Made by a program: the position numbers and the translations under genes. Below, one piece after another: positions 35,350 to 44,244 of a stretch of DNA of 64,000 nt; the first letter of the stretch is position 1; each line of letters starts with the position of its first letter. The DNA lies in contig NC_033637.1 in NCBI RefSeq assembly GCF_001540865.1, positions 9,128,073 through 9,192,072 of the forward strand. Direction: 5' to 3'. Under the pieces are notes generated by a model. That model was not told where the DNA came from. It did no database searches and saw only the letters and a program-made list of their open reading frames with translations. The DNA comes from Ananas comosus (lineage: Eukaryota; Streptophyta; Magnoliopsida; Poales; Bromeliaceae).

Positions 35350-36864
35350 TGTCACGCCCCGGATTACACGTTCCCCGGGCACGCCGACAAATCCGCCGTA
35401 TACAAAATTTTTTTTTCTGTATACGAAGCGATAGCTGTCTCTGTAAAATATACAATACTACAAACAGTAGTGTAGAGCTGCTACCTGCAGCTGGTGATCC
35501 TCTAGCACAGCGTTTCGTCGGGTAGGGCTCTAGCTCGCGACGGCCTTGCCTCGATCCGCCTCTGAAGACGCAGCAGCCGGAACAGTAGGCTCTGCAAAAC
35601 ACAGGATAACAACTGGGCGTGAGAACTACTGTAAAAATAAGTAGTCCTCAGTGGGTACCGCCCTCAACATCATCGGCTCACCCACTAGTAAAAATAAGTA
35701 GTCCTCAGTGGGTATCGCCCTCAACATCATCGGCTCAACATTAGTGGGTACTGCCCTCAACATCATCGGCTCACCCACTAAGACTACAGTAGGAAACAAG
35801 GCTAAAAGGTAAACCCGGAAAGAAATCCACAACTACATGCCACTACACTATCCCACTGTGTTTACTATCAATTCTGACCCAATCTCATTAGGGATTGTGT
35901 ACGCACCCGTCCCGCCTGTCTAAGCCGCGCTACCTCCACGCCAAACAGTCCGTGGATAGCAACTAATCAGCGACATCAACGCGAAAGCACAAAGCCAGAC
36001 TCCAGAGCGGCACTCGTGGGCTCGACCCAACCGAGTATGCAAGCGTATCTCTGTCGAGCTCAATCAGGCTCTCACAGGCTAAAGTCAAGAAAACAGGTCT
36101 AACAGTACTACCAACCCCTAGTCACGTGCCCTCGGCACAATCTGATATCGGAACGATCAAATCCTGGTCCGCCGTCAACCACTACGGCACCCACTAATCC
36201 GAAACACTGTAAACACTACTGTAAAAATTGGCTCAGCATCCCAGCACGAGCGTAACTGAAATCTGAACTATCTGGGATACTCATTATGAGGATACTGCAA
36301 CAGTATAAAAATACAACGGCCCCCAGGGCTAAATCAGGTAGTTTAACATATGCCAGGTCCCGAACGCTGGTTTTCTCCTATGTTTTATTCAAGTCCCACA
36401 TGTATGATTAATAACAGCTTATAACATGCTCCCAATTCCGTTAATATGTCTAAAATATAGCTACTCATGAATTTGAGCTAAACAATAACAATGTGCAATA
36501 TTACGATACATGTCGGCGCATATGGCTATAGGAGTAGGAACCCGATGATAAACCCACCTCAAACGCTAAATCCAACCCGGCGTAATGTCGAGAACGGCAA
36601 AAACGCACCCTCGCCCGGCCTCCTCGTGATGCTACGATGACGAAGACACGCTCAAACGGCTTCGTGGCGCGACGTCGAGGATGATCCACACCACCCGAAG
36701 CTTTCTCCACGTACGGCTCAAGAACTATATAGAAAAGAAAATTAAAGCAATGCACAGATATTTAAGTTGATAAGCATGCATGGGGGTAAGGTGCACGTGG
36801 CATCCTTATCCCCAGCTAGCTTACTGACTCAAAAGAAATAATAAAAAAAATCCAGGATACTACA
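35350..36864 (-). repeat. 5' LTR of the Tekay-type element
   Basis: This is the partner of 28678-30221. It carries an extra tandem expansion at 35631-35780: a ~55-bp unit with cctcagtgggta and ccctcaacatcatcggctca, present once in the other LTR and about two and a half times here. Confidence 0.92.
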
Positions 36865-37015
36865 GTCCCTAGCGCAAGTGGCAAAAGGGTTTGGTGGTTG
36901 GTACCTGAGACCCAAGTTCGAATCCTAGTTGATTCACATTTCTAGCTAAGTTTATTTCTAAATGAAATAAACGAAGCGGGTAGCGTGTTACCTATCTCTC
37001 TCAAAAAAAAAAAAA
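36865..37015 (+). mobile_element. tRNA-derived SINE, copy 2 (3' main part)
   Basis: The plus strand has the A box TAGCGCAAGTGG at 36870 and a B-box-like AGTTCGAATCC about 35 bases later, a body ending acctatctctctc, and a poly(A) tail. The target duplication cttttaaatttctct follows at 37016-37030 and matches 28650-28664. The Tekay-type element therefore inserted into an existing SINE. It is related to but inverted relative to 28038-28187. Confidence 0.87.
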
Positions 37016-37030
37016 CTTTTAAATTTCTCT

Positions 37031-37310
37031 AGTTTAGACATTAATTTTGTATCACTTATTTAAAAAAATTTGAATGTAGATAAAAAATATAAATTCAATG
37101 TATTTAATATGTTAAAAAAAATATAAAATTGTTCTATTTTTTAGACATTAATTTTGTGTCAGTATTTAAAAATTTTGTAATGTTGGTAAATATTTGAATT
37201 CAAAATATTTAATATGTTTAACAAAATTTTGAATTCCTCTTGTTTAGACTTTAATTTTGTATTACTAATTTAAAAGATTTGAATGTTGTTAAATAATTTG
37301 AAACTTTCTT
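37031..37310. repeat. ~104-bp AT-rich minisatellite, about 2.6 units
   Basis: Units share the phrases tttagacattaattttgt, atttaaaaaatttgaatgtt and aatatttaatatgtt. The array starts left of the split SINE (about 28565), so the SINE was inserted into the array. Confidence 0.7.
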
Positions 37311-38139
37311 ATATAAAATAACGAAATATTTGCTGATGGAGAGGAAAGATGGAGAGAGAAAATGGAAACAAAAAGAGAAAATTTTTTTTGATAATATAGT
37401 AAAGATAAAATTATGTAATTATCCACGTATTAAAAGACAAAAATATTCCTCATTGGGGTACCTGATAATCGGTACATCTCTAAAAGTGACCTGCTATTAC
37501 ATGTCATAATTTTTTAAAAAGTAAATTTGAGTTGTCGAATAGGAGTGAATGAACGGTATTGAAAAATAACAACTATAGAAGCACTTGTACTCCTATTTTT
37601 TATGGATCAGATGATATTCTTTCTAAATTAATGTGCGAATTTTGGGACTATTTTCATACCAAGATATTAGGTTTCTAAAACTAGATGTCATAAAATTGGT
37701 ATCACATTTGTTGGATTCTCAATTTGAAAACACCTATAAATGACTGATTATAATTAGTGGTGTACGAACAATCTGGTGCACCGGGTGCATGCGTAGAGGC
37801 AAGTTTCTTCACCAAGGAGAGTTGCAAAATCAAGATGTACCTGATTGGTTTTTCGTAAAACAATGGAAAACAAAGTTTTTCAAAAAAAAATTCATAAAAT
37901 TTTACTTTTCAGTTTTTTGTCTGTTTGATTTTTTTTAAAAAAATTTCCCTAGATTTTATGATAAATTAGGATAAATTTTATGATAAAATTCATAAAATTT
38001 TATGGAAAACAAAGGTTTTAAAAAAAAAACTTTCCCGAGATTTTATGATAAATTAGGATTTGTTTAGTTTATCTATTTTAGACTGCGGAATTGGAACACA
38101 TATCACTGATTCTGATAATTATTGTTTATTTTATAGCAA
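37311..38139. other. AT-rich intergenic DNA
   Basis: No gene is supportable. A fragment at 37617-37680 resembles the end of the ~285-bp tandem unit. Several variants of ttcataaaattttatg occur at 37880-38050. Confidence 0.5.
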
Positions 38140-39492
38140 TCTATCTATTTACTATATACTAAAGTAGAACCCTTTGTGTCAAACTGTCACGTGTCTTTCT
38201 GTATGCTTGCCACGTGTCAAACTCAAATATAGAATAGTAATTTTATTAGAAAATACTATTAAATCAAATCAAATCAAATTATATCAATTAACAAATTATA
38301 CCAATTAAATATAATTATATATACAAATAGGAAACACTATTAAATCAAATTAAATATAATTATATATACGATTAAAAAGAATTTTATTAGGAAACACTAT
38401 TAAATCAAATTAAATTAAATTAAATCAAATTATACCAATTAAATATAATTATATATATACAATTAATTAGAATTTTATTACGAAACACTATTAAACACTA
38501 TTATTATAATTATACTCAAATATAGAATAGCAATTTTATTAGGAAACACTATTAAATCAAATTAAATCAAATTATACCAATTAAATATAATTATATATAC
38601 AATTATCTAAAATTTTATTATGAAACACTATTAAACACTATTATTATAATTATAGTCATTAAATCAAATTAAATCAAATTAAATAAAATTAAATCAAATT
38701 ATACCAATTAAATATAATTATATATACAATTATCTAAAATTTTATTATGAAACACTATTAAACACTATTATTATAATTATAGTCATTAAATCAAATTAAA
38801 TCAAATTAAATAAAATTAAATCAAATTAAATCAAATTATACCAATTAAATATAATTATATATATACAATTAACTAGAATTTTATTATGAAACACTATTAA
38901 ACACTATTATTATAATTATCCTCAAATATAGAATAGCAATTTTATTAGGAAACACTATTAAATCAAATTAAATCAAATTATACCAATTAAATATATTATA
39001 TATACAATTATCTAGAATTTTATTATGAAACACTATTAAACACTATTATTATAATTATAGTCAAATATAGAATAGCAACTTTATTAGGAAACACTATTAA
39101 ATCAAATTAAATCTATCTATTTACTATATACTAAAGTAAAACCCTTTGTGTGAAACTGCCACGTGTCTTTCTATATGCTTGTCACGTGTTAAACTCAAGT
39201 ATAGAATAGCAATTTTATTAGGAAACACTATTAAATCAAATTAAATCTATCTATTTACTATATACTAAAGTAAAACCCTTTGTGTGAAACTGCCACGTGT
39301 CTTTCTATATGCTTGTCACGTGTTAAACTCAAGTATAGAATAGCAATTTTATTAGGAAACACTATTAAATCAAATCAAATCAAATTTTACTAATTAACAA
39401 ATTATACCAATTAAATATAATTATATATACAAATAGGAAACACTATTAAATCAAATTAAATCAAATTAAATCAAATTATACCAATTAAATAT
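38140..39492 (+). repeat. Array of Helitron-like 5' ends with an AT-rich minisatellite
   Basis: A|TCTATCTATTTACTATATA, a Helitron-type 5' terminus, occurs at 38140, 39112 and 39246. The last two are an exact 134-bp tandem duplication. Each is followed by a segment with two CACGTG boxes (around +45 and +65). Between them lies a minisatellite of units such as aatcaaattataccaatta, aatataattatatatacaa and gaaacactattaaacacta. No plus-strand 3' end follows, so these are amplified or truncated 5' ends, not whole elements. Confidence 0.7.
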
Positions 39493-39493
39493 A

Positions 39494-39530
39494 ACTAGTT
39501 ACGGGACCCGCGCGTTGCAGCGAAAAGTTA
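39494..39530 (-). mobile_element. Helitron 3' end (minus orientation), partner 5' end not found
   Basis: On the minus strand the sequence reads cgctgcaacgcgcgggtccc, then gtaaCTAG|T. This is a GC-rich hairpin followed by CTAG and T, as in the Helitrons at 11-15 kb. The element would extend rightward on the map. I could not find its TC end, so its length is unknown and it may be interrupted by the copia element at 40016. Confidence 0.65.
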
Positions 39531-40015
39531 ACACAACAGTAATTTATCAGTTTTTAATATTAATTTTTTTCAACTATGCATTAATTGAAAATGTATTAAT
39601 TTTGTGAATTTGAAATTTTGTAAAGTAACATGGTGCAATAGTTATAAGGATGAGCTCAAATAGTAATATATTTCTCACCATTCACCCTCAAAGTAAAAGA
39701 ATATTTTTTTATCCACTTACTGATAGGCAATTTTGCAAATACAAAAGATAGACCTGAGACGATATAGATAGAAGTCAGATTTGTTGTTGTGCCATCAAAC
39801 TTGCTTTATATATTTCGATCTCATCATAGCTCATTCATTACCCATATAATTAGATAGTGCTATCAATTCATAAATTCATGATCCATAAAATACATGAATT
39901 TCAATGCTCTAACGAATTCAAAACTCCAGCCGCAAATTGCAAATGTTACCAGAGCAAGCACAACAAAGGTATTTCGAGAACCCTTAAGCAGCGTAAATAA
40001 ATAAACCTTAGTAAC
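39531..40015. other. Noncoding DNA, partly repeated outside the copia element's other LTR
   Basis: No gene is supportable. The part from about 39898 (tttcaatgctctaacgaattcaaaact...) is a direct repeat of 43284-43395 on the far side of the copia element. Confidence 0.55.
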
Positions 40016-40479
40016 TGTAGAACGCAGCGGAAGTTTTCGTTCGTACCTTTTTGCGGAAGCGATTCGAGCCGGATCGGATTGATTGATTTACGTGTCCTTG
40101 AATCTTCCTTGAAAATCTTCTAACTCTCCGAACTCGCGGTGGATCGAACTACAAACGAGCACGATCGCAAATCCACCGTTCAAGTCCCTCTAGAATAATA
40201 GGTTAATGGAGGATGTGGTTTCTCGCTATTATTTTCTTATTCTCTCTCTTTTTCCGTTCGTTTTGTATATCGTTTCATGTGGGATCGCCCGTCTATTTAT
40301 AAGGAATTCCAAAATCCTAATAGCGTTAGAGATAAGGCCAAATCGATTATTATTTGTTATCCTAATATGATTAGATTTATCTCTAATTAACTTTCCAATT
40401 TGAAAGCGAGATTAATCCTAATCCAATTAGATAACATAACATCCGTCGGATCGAACCCGCTTATGGGCGTACCCGATTC
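40016..40479 (-). repeat. 3' LTR of the gag-only copia element
   Basis: This matches 42779-43250 with many small indels. Its inner boundary is at the ambiguous base 40480. Confidence 0.8.
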
Positions 40480-41391
40480 NGAGTCTACAATCCACACAGG
40501 GAGAGATTCAGCAACAAACGTGTTAAAAGAGCGAGAATTGGGATAGTGTTGTACCTTCTTCGGCTCAGTGCAATCACGAGCGAAGTGTCCCAGCTGATTA
40601 CAGTTGAAACAAGTCATCTTTGACTTGTCTTTCTTGCCACCTCGTTTGCTTCTTTTTCTTTTAGTGTTCTTCGCATTCTTAGGCGCGGATCCGTTACGAT
40701 TTTGAGCCCCAGTAGTCCTCTTTCGCTTGAACCGAGATGTCCTGCGAAAGTTTGACTCAGCAGCATTGGCAGTTGGAGTTTTAACAGCCTCAAGGCGCTC
40801 CTCCTCCAACTCCAAATGCCGCGCAACATCCTCAAAAGTTTTGATATTATCGTTATGGGTCAAATTTACTCGCATATGTTCCCACGAATTGGGAAGAGAG
40901 CGAATCGTAGCTTGGATCTGGTGCTCATCAGTCAAGGTGCCGCCAGCCGACTTTAACTCGCGAATCATGTTTGACATGGTTCTAACGTGCTGTTTCATAG
41001 TCTGATCGGCACGCTTCTTATAACTGTCAAACCTCATAGTCAGACTGCGCAACCTTGTAGCCGAAGTTGCACCAAACTTTGCTTTGAGAGCCTCCCACAT
41101 GTCATACGCAGTCGGATACTGCTCACACTCGCACAAGAGATCATTCTGCATACTGCTCAGCAACGTGATGCGAGCAATGCGATCCTTCTTAAGCCAATTA
41201 TTATAGGCTTCCATATCTCGGCGAGACTGGGCACTAGTGGCCTCCGTGGGTTGGTCCATTTTATTACTCAAGTTTTCCAGAACCTCTTGCTCAGCGAGAA
41301 CATATTGAATTTTACGGTGCCAAATATCATAATTGTCACCATCCAATTTCTCGCCCTTGTTTAAATCAGCAACTATTTGTTTGGAAGCCAT
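40387..41391 (-). CDS. Copia Gag polyprotein, fused to a protease fragment and read into the LTR
   Basis: The 334-residue open frame starts at the ATG at 41391 (MASKQIVADLNKGEKLDGDN). It has the copia-type gag (UBN2-like) core with YDIWHRKIQYVL, YPTAYDMWEALKAKFG, RLRSLTMRFDSYK and IRSLPNSWEHM. A basic stretch follows, and then a CCHC zinc knuckle, CFNCNQLGHFARDC. It then reaches WIVD, the start of the protease active site, where an N at 40480 marks the joint. The last ~30 residues are translated LTR and not genuine. Gag itself has no stop, in contrast to the other elements here, which suggests a younger or selected copy. It would form virus-like particles and could be mobilised by a related autonomous copia element. 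Confidence 0.88.
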   Translation of the reverse strand: MASKQIVADLNKGEKLDGDNYDIWHRKIQYVLAEQEVLENLSNKMDQPTEATSAQSRRDMEAYNNWLKKDRIARITLLSSMQNDLLCECEQYPTAYDMWEALKAKFGATSATRLRSLTMRFDSYKKRADQTMKQHVRTMSNMIRELKSAGGTLTDEHQIQATIRSLPNSWEHMRVNLTHNDNIKTFEDVARHLELEEERLEAVKTPTANAAESNFRRTSRFKRKRTTGAQNRNGSAPKNAKNTKRKRSKRGGKKDKSKMTCFNCNQLGHFARDCTEPKKVQHYPNSRSFNTFVAESLPVWIVDXESGTPISGFDPTDVMLSNWIRINLAFKLES

Positions 41392-41894
41392 TAAATCTCA
41401 CTTTGTTCATACAATGCGCAGAGAATGATATTTTAATATCAGTACACGATACATATATTTAATTTTGCCGCATCTCTAATTAAATAAATTAAAAATTAGA
41501 TCATACATGCATAAAGGAAAATTTCGCTATGCTCATAATCACATCACACACCATATGTCAAAATTTTTAATTATTTAATTAAGATGCACAAAATATTAGG
41601 GAGTAAAGACGTATAATTTACTCTACCATAAATTAAAAGACTCCTACTAGATAAGGCATGCATTTAAAAATATATATGCCTAAAGTTACATCTTCACATC
41701 ATAACAGGCATTATAATAAAAAAAATGCATGCATTATAAAAGTCAATATAAAATTTTAATATGCATTAAACATAATAAAAGCATATCTAGCCATCAAAGA
41801 ATGCAACATATATCTAAGATGCATATTAAACTTCGAATTCGCTTAAACAATTTTATTAAAAAAAATGTGCAGAAAAAACGAACAAAAAAAAAAA
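41392..41894 (-). other. Leader of the gag-only copia element, AT-rich part
   Basis: This is noncoding sequence between the GC-rich minisatellite and the gag ATG. No start codon context or structure stands out. Confidence 0.5.
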
Positions 41895-42465
41895 CTGCAG
41901 GCCCGCGGGCCCGCTCGCAGCCCGGCTCGAGCAAGGCCTGCGTGCAGCCCGCGAGCGCGGCCAACGCTTGGCCCGCGCTGGGCCCGTAGCGGCCCGCGGA
42001 CTCGCGAGGCCAGCGGCAGCCCGACGCGGCCCCCGCTGCCCGCGCGGTCGCGAGGTCAGCGGTAGCCCGCCACGGCCCGCACGCTGGCGAGGCCCGCGAC
42101 GGCCAGCGCGGCCCGCGCGCTTACGAGGCCAGCGCGGCCCGCATGGCCTGCGCAGCCTGCCGACTACGCACGGCCCGTGCGGCCTGCGTGGCCCGCCGCG
42201 TGCGCGCGGCCCGCCGCGTGCGCGCGGCCCGCGCGGTCGCGAGGCCAGGGGTAGCTCGCCGCGGCCCGTGCGGCCTGCGCGCCGGCGAGGCCCGCGACGG
42301 CCCGCGCGGCCTGCGCGCTGGCGAGGCCCGCGCGGCCCGCACAGCCTGCGCAGCCCGTCGACTACGCGCGGCCCGTGCGACCTGTGGGGCTCGCCGCCTG
42401 CGTGCGGCCCGTGCGGCCTGCGTGGCCCTCGCTGCCGGCGGCCTGCGCCCGTGCGGCGCCGGAAC

Positions 42466-42466
<1 letters not shown>
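41895..42466. repeat. GC-rich minisatellite (gcccgcgcggcc type) in the copia leader
   Basis: About 570 bp of nearly pure G/C consists of degenerate units such as cggcctgcgcgctggcgagg and cccgcgcggcc, in a region that is otherwise AT-rich. It is bordered on the left by an A-run ending aaactgcag and on the right by a c-agtttt T-run (42467-42502), which are inverted to each other. The Ala/Arg/Pro open frames on both strands are by-products of the repeat. Confidence 0.85.
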
Positions 42467-42505
<39 letters not shown>

Positions 42506-42754
42506 ATAGGATAATTCAAATAATCATCTCTATAGATTCAGAAGTCCAATCTTTGCCCCCCAAAAGGAAAATATATCAAAGGAAACCTTGTGACGAGCTC
42601 TTCAAATCTGCAAGTTTCACATGAAGATATTGATTTGAAAAAAAAATCGCCATGAACGATCACATACATGCAAGAAAAAAATCTAAAACATGATAGATTT
42701 AAGTCTAACGGCATGTAATCCTCGTTAAAGGATGGTTATCAAGACCACAGAAAT

Positions 42755-42778
42755 CAACAAAAAAGGCTCTGATACTAA
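42755..42778 (-). other. Primer binding site of the gag-only copia element
   Basis: The minus strand reads TTAGTATCAGAGCC immediately inside the 5' LTR. It differs by one base from the usual initiator-Met site TTGGTATCAGAGCC. Confidence 0.75.
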
Positions 42779-43250
42779 TACTAGACGCAGCGGAAGTTTC
42801 TCGTTCGTCTTTTTGAGGAAGTCGATTCGAGCGGTCGGATTGATTTGATTTACGTGGTTCCTTGAATCTCTCCGTTGAAAATCTTCGTAATCTCTCCGAA
42901 CTCGGTGGATCGAACTACAAACCGAGCAGATCGCAAATCCACCGTTCAAGTCCCTCTGAAATCAATAGTATAATCGGGGATGTGGTTTCCCTCGATTATT
43001 TTCTTTATTCTCTCTCTTTTCCGTTCGTTTTATATCGTTTCATGGTTGGGGATCGCCCAGTCTATTTATATAGAATTCAAACTGAATAGCGTTTAGAGAT
43101 ATAGGCCAAATCCGTATTATTTGTTTCCTAATATGATTAGATTTATCTTAAATAACTTTCCAATTTGAAACGAGCAATTAAATCCTAATCCCAATTAGAT
43201 AACATAACATTCCGTCGGATAGAACCGCTTATGAGCGCGTACCGGATTCA
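42779..43250 (-). repeat. 5' LTR of the gag-only copia element
   Basis: This matches 40016-40479. On the minus strand it starts TGAATCCGGTACGCGC and ends near CTGCGTCTAG. The frame 42725-42949 lies across it and is not a gene. Confidence 0.8.
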
Positions 43251-44239
43251 GATTTAACCGGGAATGCAACGATAGCAAATATTTTCAATGTTCTATGATT
43301 CAAAACTTCGCCGCGAATTACAAATAGTTACAGAGCATAAACATAAGTATTTCTGTGACCGTTAACAGTGTAAACAATAAAAGCCAGGATGTAGAATACC
43401 TGGAAACGAATTACTGAAAGACAAAGAGACTAATCTTGTTTAAATCAACATGAACATGTCTAAAACACGATGAAAGTTATTAGACATTTTAAATTTTCCA
43501 CATTAGCAATGAACGCAAGGAATTACTGCTGATAAGGTAAAACAATAATTCGATTCATTGCAGAGTTGTTTATTAAGCCTGCGAGACAACTTAGCGCGAT
43601 GAAATGTAACATTAACAAGTGAAAGCCTCCATTATGCGAAAGATCTGGAAGGACAATAATATTACACCAAATATAAAAGAAAAGTATAAATACAATTGAG
43701 AAAAAAGTTGTTTAAAAAAACCGATGAGAAATTGTCACGTGAAAAAAAAAAAGGCAAAGTTTTGAGATTATTCGAGAAACTAAATAAGAGAGCTAAAAAC
43801 TGCACAATATATAAACAAAAGCTACAAAATAGTATTTATTTATTTAACAAATTGATGAGTAATTTATAACATAAAATACACTATACAGAAGCCAAAGCTT
43901 GGTATCACCGAACAGCTGCCATAAGAGGGAGGAAAAAGTAGGAAGATAATAGAATTAAGAGCACAAAAACAAAGCTTGAGCTAACAAGTAATACAAAAAC
44001 ATATGTGAGAAATTTAAACGTAATAGCACAGAATAATAGAGCATCTAACAAATAATAAATAACAAAAATCCATCACGGAATGAATCGACAGTAAACACAA
44101 ATATTTTCGAATTTTATACGAAAATAAAAATAATTTGTGTTGAAGTACTACCATCGTATAAATCTCAACATCTATTGCAAAACTTGTATATTGTTTATAA
44201 TTGCAAATCCTAAAATTTTGATATTGTTTATAATGCCAA
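43251..44239. other. AT-rich noncoding DNA, including a direct repeat of 39898-40010
   Basis: The first ~150 bases (43284-43395) repeat the sequence outside the other copia LTR. The remainder has no recognisable gene or element. Confidence 0.5.
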
Positions 44240-44244
44240 AACGG

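Larger units (their letters stand above)
28678..36864 (-). mobile_element. Tekay/Del-type chromovirus (Ty3/gypsy), 8.2 kb, decayed
   Basis: Long LTRs (28678-30221, 1544 bp; 35350-36864, 1515 bp) start TGTCA(T/C)GCC and end GGATACTACA. They are flanked by the target duplication GTCCC (28673-28677 and 36865-36869). A TTGGTATCAGAG primer binding site (initiator Met tRNA type) adjoins the right LTR and an AGGGAAGGA purine tract adjoins the left, so it is transcribed on the minus strand. Gag, protease, RT, RNase H and integrase with a chromodomain-like end are present but broken by stops. The integrase C-terminus and LTR length point to the Tekay/Del lineage. Confidence 0.93.
40016..43250 (-). mobile_element. 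Ty1/copia element reduced to gag between LTRs (TR-GAG-like)
   Basis: LTRs of about 465-470 bp (40016-40479 and about 42779-43250) share the phrases gatcgcaaatccaccgttca and tctatttat and the terminal cgcagcggaagtt. Inside the right LTR the minus strand reads TTAGTATCAGAGCC, a slightly mutated initiator-Met primer site. The interior holds a leader with a GC-rich minisatellite, a gag gene and a few codons of protease. RT and integrase are absent. An N at 40480 sits exactly at the protease/LTR joint, so the deletion may be biological (TR-GAG class) or an assembly join. Confidence 0.8.

Noticed and set aside
36870..36930. A tRNA gene (A and B box present)
   Set aside because: There is no cloverleaf-length body. 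The poly(A) tail and 15-bp target duplications identify a SINE.
38270..39110. A CRISPR-like array of repeats
   Set aside because: Units are AT-rich, irregular in spacing and continuous without unique spacers. It is an ordinary plant minisatellite.
38140..39497. A complete plus-strand Helitron from 38140 to CTAG at 39494-39497
   Set aside because: No hairpin precedes that CTAG on the plus strand. The hairpin is on the other side, so the CTAG is a minus-strand 3' end of a different element.
41865..42624. Long Ala/Arg/Pro-rich open frames on both strands
   Set aside because: They are a by-product of the GC-rich minisatellite, which lacks stop codons in several frames. No domain, no start context and no conservation are visible.
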